From NCBI GenBank assembly GCA_044226395.1, contig JBGAHD010000002.1, positions 1,178,001 through 1,242,000 on the forward strand: 64,000 bases of DNA, given 5' to 3'. The position numbers and the translations under genes were made by a program. The number at the start of each line of letters is the position of its first letter. The stretch's first letter is position 1. Source of the stretch: JBGAHD01 sp044226395 (GTDB lineage Bacteria; Pseudomonadota; Gammaproteobacteria; Xanthomonadales; Ahniellaceae). Of the stretch, positions 52,845-59,925 are shown one piece after another. The notes under the pieces were generated by a model that saw nothing but the letters and a program-made list of their open reading frames with translations, was not told where the DNA came from and did not search any database.

Positions 52845-54932
52845 TCACGACGCGCGACGATCGATCTCCACCGCCGGCGTCAACCGCACGCACCGATCGG
52901 CCAGGGCGATCGTGCGCTCGTTGTGCGCCACGATCAGTCGCGTGATCTTCAGGGCCCGGATGGCGGCGTCGATGCGTCGTGTGTTCTCGGGGTCGAGGTG
53001 ACTGGTGGCTTCGTCGAGAATCAGGACCTGCGGCTTGCGATACAGCGCGCGCGCCAACAGGATGCGCTGGCGCTGACCGCCAGAGAACGCGAAGCCGCGA
53101 TCGCCGACCAAGGTGTCGTAGCCCATGGTCGTGCGCAGAATCTCCTCGTGAATGCCCGCCGCGCTCGCGGCGGCGATAATGTCCTCCAGGCGCGCGTGCG
53201 GATCGAACAGGCTGATGTTGTCGGCCACGCAGCCGGCGAGCAGTTGATCGTCCTGCAAGACCACGGCGATGCGCTGGCGATAGCGATCGAGACCAAAGCG
53301 CGAGATCTCCACGCCGCCGAACAGCACCTCGCCCTCGGTCGGTCGCAGCAAGCCCACGATCAGATGCACCAGGGTCGACTTGCCGCAGCCGCTGTTGCCG
53401 GCGATCGCCACGGCTTCGCCGGCGCGCACGCTGAGATTGAACTTCGACAGCACCCAGGGCTCGTCCGGCCCATAGCGATAGCTGACATCGCGCAGCGTGA
53501 TCGCCGCTTCCGGCGACGGCGCGATGCCGGTGACGCCAGCCACTTCCTCGACGGGTTCTTGAAACGTCTCGACCGCCTTGCGGATGGTCGGCCGCAGCGC
53601 GATGAAGTCCGACACGCGCGCCAGCAGCCCATTGACGTTGCGCATGAAGTGATCGGTCAAGGCCAGCACCGCCACCAGCGCGCCCATCGACAGCTGCGCG
53701 CGCGCCGCGCCAAGACCGACCGCGCACAACACGCCCAGGCGCACGGCGTGGCAGATCGCCTCCTGCGCGCCGCCGAGCCAGGACTGCAGGGATTTCAGCC
53801 ACAGCTCGCGCTCGGCCACGGCCCAGGCGCCGGATTCGAAACGCGCGCGATGCTGCTCGCGCGTGCCCATCAACTTGATCGTGCGAATCGCGCGGATCGC
53901 TTCCAGCACTTCGGTGTGCGCGCGCGCCTGGACATTGATCAACTCGCCATTGACCGTATCCACGCGCTCGGCCGTGAAACCGTACAAGACGAGCACCGCC
54001 AGACAACCGATCGCGGCGATCAGCGCCGACGGCGGGCTGTACATGGCCAAGAGCGCGAGCGTGCCGATCGCGGTCAGGCCTTCAAGCACCGAACGCACGA
54101 CGTCCGTGGTCAGCGCCTGTCTCAAACTCGCCATGGCGCCAAAGCGCGACAGCAACTCGCCCAGCGAGCGGCGCGCGATATAGTCGATCGGCACGCCCAG
54201 CAGATGTCGGAACAAGCGCGACGTCCAGCGCGCGTGCAAGGTGGTGCCGATCCACGCGCCGAGCACGCCGCGTGACGCTTCCAGCAGCAGTTGAATCGCG
54301 ACCAGCACGCCGGCCACGCCCACGCCGATCGCGATCAGCTCGGCATTGGCATCGCCAATGCCGCGATCGATCACGAACTGGATCGCGATCGGCAGCGACA
54401 GCGCCAGCACTTCGATCGCCACCGACAACACGGCCAGCATCGCGAGCGCGCGACCTTCCTCGGTGATCACGCGCCACGCGGCGGCGAAGCGAATCGGGGC
54501 GCGATCGACGATGGGCGCGAACGCGGCATCGGCCTCGAACTCGAGCACCGTGCCGGAAAAGCCGGCGGCGAACTCGTCGCGACTCAGGGTCCGTCGACCC
54601 ACGGCGGGATCATGCACGGTCACGCCGCCACGGCGCGCGCGCGTCACGACGACGAAGTGATTGCCTTCCCAATGCGCCAGCGCCGGCAACTTGACCGCGC
54701 CGATGTCGCGCGCTGAGACGCGCTTGCCGGTGGCGTGCAGGCCCAGGCGCGCGCCGTCTTGCACCAAGCGCAGCATCGAGGCGCCGCGTTCGGACGAGCC
54801 CAGTCGGCGGCGCAACGCGGGCAGGTCCAGCGCATGCCCGAAGTAGTTGGCGATCATGGCCAGACAGGCGTGGCCGCACTCGGCCATCTCCGACTGCAAG
54901 ATCACGGGCACGCGGCGAAATCGGGGATGCAT
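52845..54932 (-). CDS. Peptidase-containing ABC exporter (C39, bacteriocin type)
   Basis: The 695-residue protein has a C39 peptidase domain at the N-terminus with a complete triad set: Q13, C19 in QSEMAECGHACLA, H92 in HWEGNHFVVV and D108 in TVHDPAVG. A six-helix ABC exporter domain (about 160-430) and a nucleotide-binding domain follow, with Walker A GNSGCGKS, signature FSGGQRQRI and Walker B VLILDEATSHLD. Such proteins cut leaders after double Gly and export the mature peptide, here probably the two peptides at 58986-59584. It lies 52 bp after the HlyD gene and closes the peptide locus. Confidence 0.95.
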   Translation of the reverse strand: MHPRFRRVPVILQSEMAECGHACLAMIANYFGHALDLPALRRRLGSSERGASMLRLVQDGARLGLHATGKRVSARDIGAVKLPALAHWEGNHFVVVTRARRGGVTVHDPAVGRRTLSRDEFAAGFSGTVLEFEADAAFAPIVDRAPIRFAAAWRVITEEGRALAMLAVLSVAIEVLALSLPIAIQFVIDRGIGDANAELIAIGVGVAGVLVAIQLLLEASRGVLGAWIGTTLHARWTSRLFRHLLGVPIDYIARRSLGELLSRFGAMASLRQALTTDVVRSVLEGLTAIGTLALLAMYSPPSALIAAIGCLAVLVLYGFTAERVDTVNGELINVQARAHTEVLEAIRAIRTIKLMGTREQHRARFESGAWAVAERELWLKSLQSWLGGAQEAICHAVRLGVLCAVGLGAARAQLSMGALVAVLALTDHFMRNVNGLLARVSDFIALRPTIRKAVETFQEPVEEVAGVTGIAPSPEAAITLRDVSYRYGPDEPWVLSKFNLSVRAGEAVAIAGNSGCGKSTLVHLIVGLLRPTEGEVLFGGVEISRFGLDRYRQRIAVVLQDDQLLAGCVADNISLFDPHARLEDIIAAASAAGIHEEILRTTMGYDTLVGDRGFAFSGGQRQRILLARALYRKPQVLILDEATSHLDPENTRRIDAAIRALKITRLIVAHNERTIALADRCVRLTPAVEIDRRAS

Positions 54933-54984
54933 GGCTAGGGTTCCGGGTCGTGCGGGAAGGAGGCGCGCGCGAGTGGCGACGCGC

Positions 54985-56220
54985 TCATGAAGGGCTCAGC
55001 AAGTCGAGCAGGCTGCGCCGCCGCGCCTGGAAGGCCATCGCGATCTCGGTGCCCGCGCGCAGCGCGTCGAGGCGTGGCGCGCGCGTGTCGGTCTCGTCCG
55101 CGCGAATGAGCACGCGATACTCCGCGCGTTCGCGCGCGGGCTCGCCGGCCGCGGCCGCGACCGTCGTCAGGCGCGGCGAAGGCGCGATCGCGACGATGAC
55201 ATAGCGATCGGGCAAGCGCTCGCGACCGGCGCGTTCAACCCGGCGCAGTACACCAGTCATGCCGGGCGCGAGCAGGGCCGCGTCTTCGGCGCCGACCCAG
55301 GCTTCGATCAAGGGCGCGTTCGGTTGCGGCAGCACGCGCGCCAGCGCTTCGCCGGCTTGCACGCCCTGACCCTCGCGCGCGAGGTCATCGAGGACCAGCC
55401 CCGCGCGATCGGCGACGACCACGACTTCGTCGAAGTTCTCGGCGATCCAGCGATCGACCTCCGCGCGTTGCGCGCGCAGCGACGAGGCCTGGGCATCGAG
55501 CGCGGTTTCGTTCTGCACGGCTTGAGTACGCGCGCCGGATTGCTCGGCGGCGATGGCGCGCCGTTGCTGCTCGACGCCGAGGCGCTCCGCGCGCCAGCCC
55601 GTCAGGTCGAGCGCCACGCGATCGACATCGAGCGCGCTGACGAGACCGCGGTCTTGCGCCTGACGATAGCGCTCGAGCATGCGCTCGCCGATCGTGAGTT
55701 TCTCGCGCAGCAGATCGTCCTGACGCGAGAGGTCGCGCAGTCGGGTGTCGTCGAGCGCGTCGCGCGTCGCGGCTTCCTGGGCCAGACGCGCGCGCTGTCG
55801 CGACAATGCCGCGAGCTCGGCATCCAGGCGATCGCGCCGCGCTCGCGCCGCGATGTCGCCTTGCGCGTCAGCGCCGACGCCATCGACATCGGGCCGGCGG
55901 CGTCGCACGGAAAACAACGGCTGTCCCGCGCGCACCGTTTCGCCCGCGTGAACATGCGCGCGCGTGACGATGCCGGCGATCTCGCTGCTGACTGGCGTCG
56001 CGACTTCGCGCCACGCGACCACGCCCGCCACGGGCACCATCGCCGGAAACCGCGCGAAGCCGGCGATGCCGATCACGACCACGAGAAGAACCATCGTGAC
56101 GCCCAGCGCCAGCGTCGGCGCCAGCGGTCGCGCGGGTTCGAGCGGCAAGCTGGCGCGAAAGCGATCGCGCGATTCAACATCGAATGATGGTGCCGTCGAC
56201 GCCAAGGTCGCCGCGCTCAT
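54985..56220 (-). CDS. HlyD-family membrane fusion adaptor
   Basis: The 411-residue protein has a short cytoplasmic N-terminus and one membrane helix (LALGVTMVLLVVVIGIAGFA). A barrel-sandwich/biotinyl-lipoyl part follows, reading PVSSEIAGIVTRAHVHAGETVRAGQPLFSV (shown here as motif only in its HAGETVRAGQPL core). A coiled coil and a C-terminal barrel complete it. It is the adaptor for the C39 exporter. AAGGAG lies 8 nt before ATG 56220; a GTG at 56229 is an alternative. The overlapping ATGA with the micro-ORF upstream suggests coupling. No TolC-like gene is in the locus. Confidence 0.9.
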   Translation of the reverse strand: MSAATLASTAPSFDVESRDRFRASLPLEPARPLAPTLALGVTMVLLVVVIGIAGFARFPAMVPVAGVVAWREVATPVSSEIAGIVTRAHVHAGETVRAGQPLFSVRRRRPDVDGVGADAQGDIAARARRDRLDAELAALSRQRARLAQEAATRDALDDTRLRDLSRQDDLLREKLTIGERMLERYRQAQDRGLVSALDVDRVALDLTGWRAERLGVEQQRRAIAAEQSGARTQAVQNETALDAQASSLRAQRAEVDRWIAENFDEVVVVADRAGLVLDDLAREGQGVQAGEALARVLPQPNAPLIEAWVGAEDAALLAPGMTGVLRRVERAGRERLPDRYVIVAIAPSPRLTTVAAAAGEPARERAEYRVLIRADETDTRAPRLDALRAGTEIAMAFQARRRSLLDLLSPS

Positions 56221-56300
56221 GACGACCACTCCTTCGCGCCGACTTCGCGCGAGCGAACGCGATCAAAGACATCTTTGAGAACGTCATCGTGCTCAACCAT
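56217..56300 (-). CDS. Possible 27-residue micro-ORF between SelO-like and HlyD genes
   Basis: From ATG 56300, GGAG lies 9 nt upstream. The frame runs 27 codons (MVEHDDVLKDVFDRVRSREV, then GAKEWSS) and its TGA overlaps the HlyD start in ATGA. It also overlaps the end of the SelO-like gene by a few bases. It may simply be a coupling device or no gene at all; it has no double-Gly leader. I include it because both ribosome sites and the stop-start overlap are well formed. Confidence 0.25.
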   Translation of the reverse strand: MVEHDDVLKDVFDRVRSREVGAKEWSS

Positions 56301-57744
56301 GAGCGGGCGCTCCGTGACGCGTCGGCTCGTGCGCGGTATCCCACGGCTTCACGCGAAGGGTGATGTCGGCTTCCGCCTGTCGCAGCACCGACAGGTACTC
56401 TTCCGCCGAGCCGACATCGTCGACACGCATCAACCACGTGTTCACGACATCGCGCGCACCGTCATCGCGAAGCTGCTCCCGACCGCCGAGCGCGATCAAG
56501 CGCGCGGCCAGCATCGGTTCGCTGCGCGCGAGCGGCGCCGACCAGGTGGGAAGGTTCATCGCCCGCGCGACCGCGGTGAGGTTCTCGCCGCGCTCGAGGC
56601 GTTCGACGATGTCGCGAGCGTCGTCGATCGAGAAGCCCGCGCGCGTGACGATCGTCGCCGCGCGCGCGCGGGCCGCGTCGACATCATGGATCCAATGCCC
56701 GCGCGGCAGGTGCCGCGTCAGCGCGGCATTCAAGGCCGCGGCGAAGCGCGCGACCACGCGTTCTTCGCTTAAGGCTTCGACCACCTGCAAGTGCGCGCGC
56801 AAGCGCACGATCGCCGCGCGCAACTGACGCGCGACTTCGATCAGCTCCGTGCCCGCCGCCAAGCCATGGCGCGCGCGACCCGCCACGCTCATGTCGAGCT
56901 GGAACACGGCGGGCGCGCACACCAGGGTCGCCAGCTCCAGATCAACGAAGCGGCCGTCCATGGCGAAGTTGTTGGCCAGCGAGCACCAGTGCACGCCCGC
57001 GCGAAAGTGTTGCTCGAATTTGAGCGCCACCGTCTCCATCGCGCTGGCGACGCAGGCCGCGATCGCGTCGGGATCGAGCTGGTCCGCGCCGCGCGCGCCG
57101 CCCGTGCAGCCGCGCACGAGACGCTCGCACAGGTCGGCGAGATCCTTCGCCGAGCCACGCTGACGACCGAGCAGGGCCGTGATATTGGACCAGCGACAGA
57201 ACCAGTCGCGCTTGATCGTGGCGGCTTGCAGCACGGTATCGGCGCGGCACAGCGGCGCGCTGGCGTCCGCGCTCTCGCGCGCGATGACGGCGGCCAACTC
57301 GGTCGACAGCGGCCACGCCAGCACGCCCGTGCAGCCGACGACGGCATCGGCGAAGCCGCGCGCCTTCAAGTACACCGTGGACAAATACTCGCGCGCGGCG
57401 CTGCTGGCGAACAGATGGCCCGAGGCATGCGCGATGTCGCGCGCGCACATCCAGTTGACCGCGAACCGCGTGCGTCCGATGCCCTTGAGATAGGCGCCGC
57501 GATAGCGGCCCGAGCGACCCGAGCCCAAGGTGAACTCGCTGCCATAGGCCGGACAAGCTTGCGCATCGAGGTAGAGCCCTTCGGCGTCCTCGCGCGCGAT
57601 GCCATCGAGAAACGTCGGCACCGCGCCAGCATCAGCGCGCACGGCGTACCGCAGATCCTCCACGCGCAGCGCGAGGCAATCCTGCTGGCGTGTCGGTTCC
57701 GGGTAGATCCAGGGCCATTGCCATGCGCGATCGTTCATCGTCAT
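56293..57744 (-). CDS. SelO (YdiU)-like pseudokinase-fold protein in a peptide locus
   Basis: The 483-residue protein lacks obvious membrane helices. Motifs of SelO, a protein-kinase-like enzyme that AMPylates Ser/Thr/Tyr, are present in order: GSGR (R77), LKGIGRTRF (K87), SSAAREYL (E119), and an ungapped HWCSLANNFAMDGRFVDLE (H252, N259, D268) that lines up with HGVMNTDNMSILGLTIDYG of E. coli SelO as I remember it. K87, E119, N259 and D268 match the nucleotide- and metal-binding residues; the Asp before the Asn is Asn here (N258), so chemistry may differ. A better-spaced ribosome site (GAGGG, 6 nt) points to ATG 57738. It is probably a maturase of the peptides encoded upstream. The function is inference. 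Confidence 0.7.
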   Translation of the reverse strand: MTMNDRAWQWPWIYPEPTRQQDCLALRVEDLRYAVRADAGAVPTFLDGIAREDAEGLYLDAQACPAYGSEFTLGSGRSGRYRGAYLKGIGRTRFAVNWMCARDIAHASGHLFASSAAREYLSTVYLKARGFADAVVGCTGVLAWPLSTELAAVIARESADASAPLCRADTVLQAATIKRDWFCRWSNITALLGRQRGSAKDLADLCERLVRGCTGGARGADQLDPDAIAACVASAMETVALKFEQHFRAGVHWCSLANNFAMDGRFVDLELATLVCAPAVFQLDMSVAGRARHGLAAGTELIEVARQLRAAIVRLRAHLQVVEALSEERVVARFAAALNAALTRHLPRGHWIHDVDAARARAATIVTRAGFSIDDARDIVERLERGENLTAVARAMNLPTWSAPLARSEPMLAARLIALGGREQLRDDGARDVVNTWLMRVDDVGSAEEYLSVLRQAEADITLRVKPWDTAHEPTRHGAPAHG

Positions 57745-57747
57745 CCC

Positions 57748-58980
57748 TCACGCCCGAAAGAACAGATCGCGCGAGTCCTCGCGGGCGTCGCGAGAGGCGC
57801 CGAGCGTGTCGGCCAGCCATTCCGCCAACGCGATGTCGCGACGCTCGCGGGCCGCGCTCACGGCGGCGTGGATGCCGCCATCGCGCGGCACGTCCGGCGC
57901 GCCGCGCAGCACTTGCTCGATGTAGTAGGGCGCCGAGGGTGCCTGCACGCCGCGTTCGCGCGCTTCCGCGCGCGACAGCGCGGCGATATTGGTGAAGCGC
58001 GCGTCGATCGGGCCGCGCGAAGGCGCGCGCCACGCGTTCGACTTGGCGGCGGGCGGCGCGATCACGAACTCGCCGTCGGCCTTGATCAAGATCCACAGCT
58101 GCGTCGCCAAGCTCTCGATCACCGCGCGTTGCCATGGCGCGTCGCAGGCCACGGGCGCGTGCAAGCGCGAAGGCGCGACGCGATCCGTCGACAATCCACC
58201 CAGATGCATCAGCCATTCGCGCGCGTACTGACGCTGCGTCTGGCCGTACTCGAGTTCGTGGTCGAGCCACGCATGCAGGCGCGGGCTGCGCAGCGCGTCG
58301 CGCGCGTCGAAGCCGGGAAAGACGCCGGTGCAGTAGAAGCGCGCGATGCGCCCGAAGAACGCCGGCGTTTGCGTGTCGAAGTCGGGGCAGCAGCGGCGAT
58401 ACTCGTCGTCGTCACTGCTGCGATAGTCCACAGTCAGGCGCTGAAAGCGCGAGCCGATGCGTAGGCGCTGCTCGAGATCGAAGGTCGACAGATACCAGTA
58501 GTCCAGGCCCACAGTCGCGCAAGCTTCGGTGACGAGCAGTACGAAGGCGTGCGCGTCGAGCGTGTCGGCGCTGATCTCGCCATGACCGAAGGCCCGCTCC
58601 GGCACCAGCGCCTGGACCAGGCGCACGGACCACACGTGAATCAGATCGTGCGCGAGAAAGCACAGCTCTCGCACGAAGCGATCGCCTTGATTGAGCGCGC
58701 GCAGATCCCGCGTCGCGCCGGAAAGCCACGTCCGCAGCACGCTGCCCGAGGGCACGTAGACGCGACCGCTCAGCGGATTCCAGCCCGTGGTCACCAGTCG
58801 ATTGCCGTACTCATACAGCCACGCGGGCGCGATCTCGCGCACGGCGATGGCCTCGCGACCGCCGCGGATCAGGCGATCGATCAGCGGCAAGGCGCGCGCG
58901 ATGGGGTCGTCGTCGCCGCGCGAGTCACGGCCCCGCATCGCTGCGGGGTCGTGCTCGAGTCTGGCCGTGGCCTGACGCAT
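57748..58980 (-). CDS. 410-residue protein of unknown family, candidate peptide maturase
   Basis: I start it at ATG 58980, 5 bp after the stop of precursor peptide 1, because an upstream extension would run through that gene. No family is recognised. Features I can see: no signal peptide; a possible metal site in E105-x5-H111-D112-x2-H115 (within FLAHDLIHVWS) with E152 and D160 (TEACATVGLDYWYL); a cluster of Cys at C197/C198; and H236/H241-E242. This arrangement would suit a helical metalloenzyme, but that is inference. The gap to the SelO-like gene is 3 bp, and the gene's position directly behind the precursors makes it a likely modifying enzyme or recognition protein. Confidence 0.75.
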   Translation of the reverse strand: MRQATARLEHDPAAMRGRDSRGDDDPIARALPLIDRLIRGGREAIAVREIAPAWLYEYGNRLVTTGWNPLSGRVYVPSGSVLRTWLSGATRDLRALNQGDRFVRELCFLAHDLIHVWSVRLVQALVPERAFGHGEISADTLDAHAFVLLVTEACATVGLDYWYLSTFDLEQRLRIGSRFQRLTVDYRSSDDDEYRRCCPDFDTQTPAFFGRIARFYCTGVFPGFDARDALRSPRLHAWLDHELEYGQTQRQYAREWLMHLGGLSTDRVAPSRLHAPVACDAPWQRAVIESLATQLWILIKADGEFVIAPPAAKSNAWRAPSRGPIDARFTNIAALSRAEARERGVQAPSAPYYIEQVLRGAPDVPRDGGIHAAVSAARERRDIALAEWLADTLGASRDAREDSRDLFFRA

Positions 58981-58985
58981 TGCGC

Positions 58986-59174
58986 TTAGCCGCCGATGAT
59001 GATCTGACGATGCGACGAGCGCTCGCCAGTCGGCCACGTGCCCTTCTCGACACGCGTCTCGCTGGCGCCGCCGCCGAGATCGCCACCGGCGACCGCGCGC
59101 AGTTCCTCGACGGTGAGGGTCTTGTTCTGCTCGGCGTCGACGAGGCCTTCTTGCGGGATCTTGTCCATGTTCAT
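58986..59174 (-). CDS. Double-glycine precursor peptide 1
   Basis: A 62-residue peptide. Start ATG 59174 has AGGAG 6 nt upstream; a second ATG follows two codons later. The leader (residues 1-31) ends with TVEELRAVAGG, the double-Gly pattern recognised by C39 exporters, so the core would be residues 32-62. The core contains GTWP (45-48) and RSSHR (52-56) and ends QIIIGG. There is no Cys and no Lys-rich stretch. GTWP and R-[ST]-S-x-R occur at the same residue numbers in the second peptide. The exporter, adaptor and two unknown enzymes follow on the same strand. Too short for routine gene calling but very well supported by the sister gene. Confidence 0.85.
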   Translation of the reverse strand: MNMDKIPQEGLVDAEQNKTLTVEELRAVAGGDLGGGASETRVEKGTWPTGERSSHRQIIIGG

Positions 59175-59398
59175 CGTGTTCTCCTGTAGTGAATGGGTGT
59201 GCGGGATCGAACCGGAATCGACTCCAAAGCACCGGCGCTGCACGCGCCGGTTCGTCGTTGTCGCGATCCGAATTCCGAATCCCATGCCTAGTTACGTGCC
59301 GATCCATCAAAAGCGACATCGATGATGCGAAGTCGTCAAGAACGTGGGCCGCGCCGCCTGATCCGATTCGCTTCAGCGCGGCGTAGCGTCGCCCTGCC
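59175..59398. other. Spacer between precursor genes with an 8-bp hairpin
   Basis: This 224-bp gap contains ACCGGCGC (59231-59238) and GCGCCGGT (59244-59251), a perfect 8-bp stem with a 5-nt loop, about 55 bp before precursor 1 in the direction of transcription. No T-tract follows, so it is more likely an RNA stability or processing element, or partial terminator, than a full stop. I see no gene here. A weak TTGACG at 59334-59339 (minus strand) has no convincing -10. Confidence 0.45.
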
Positions 59399-59584
59399 TC
59401 AGCCCGTGGTGTAGGAGCGCTCCGACGTGCGCGACTTCGAAGGCCACGTGCCGAACTCGGTGCGCAGTTCCTCGCGATCGATCGCGAGCTCGCCGCCCGT
59501 GACTTCGCGCAGCGCCTCGACGGTCAGCGCCTTGTCGCCGTCATTGTCGGTGCTCACCACATCATGGGTCTGTTGTTGGTTCAT
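59399..59584 (-). CDS. Double-glycine precursor peptide 2
   Basis: A 61-residue peptide starting at ATG 59584 with AGGAG 6 nt upstream. The leader ends TVEALREVTGG at residues 30-31, same place as in peptide 1, and the core is residues 32-61. The core carries EFGTWPS (GTWP at 45-48) and RTSER (52-56) and ends SYTTG, with Ser, Thr and one Tyr as possible modification sites. There is no Cys, which argues against lanthionine, sactionine or disulfide chemistry. The identical spacing of leader, GG and core motif in both peptides points to shared recognition by the same enzymes and exporter. Confidence 0.85.
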   Translation of the reverse strand: MNQQQTHDVVSTDNDGDKALTVEALREVTGGELAIDREELRTEFGTWPSKSRTSERSYTTG

Positions 59585-59925
59585 GTCCTTCTCCTGTTGT
59601 GATGCCCGCAGGCATGCGGTCGCGGGCGTGATCCGGCAGGCGCGCGTCGGCGAGGTCGTCTTCGACCGGAACCTTCGTGGCCTTGCTTGCGGGGTTACGC
59701 AAGAACCAGCGCCAAGCGACATCGCTCGCGCGACGCGTTCGATGACGCGTCATCGCCGCGCGCGCGCGCGTCGACACGAAATGCGCGCGCGCCGAAGCGA
59801 GTCGACGCTCGATGTCCACGGCGATCGCCATCGTGATCGACGCGAGTCATGTCGTTTCGCGTGCTTCCACGCGTATCGAAGTCTTGCAGCCATCAAGGGC
59901 GCTGCGACCAACTCAAGGAGCGACT
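59585..59925. other. Control region between peptide locus and protease
   Basis: This 341-bp divergent region must hold the promoters of the precursor-peptide genes (leftward) and of the protease (rightward). It contains a GC-rich inverted stretch around 59600-59630 (GCCCGC...GCGGGC) close to precursor 2. I cannot define -35/-10 boxes with confidence, and I see no gene in it. Confidence 0.4.

Noticed and set aside
56174..56437. 87-codon minus-strand frame at the SelO-like/HlyD junction
   Set aside because: It overlaps both genes in another frame, has no ribosome site and shows no leader pattern.
59203..59213. GGGATCGAACC resembling a tRNA T-arm (GGTTCGATCCC on the minus strand)
   Set aside because: No matching acceptor stem, anticodon arm or D-arm could be laid out around it, so neither a tRNA gene nor a clear attachment site is supported.
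59317..59339. TTGACG as -35 for precursor 1
   Set aside because: No acceptable -10 lies at 16-18 bp spacing, so no promoter is called.
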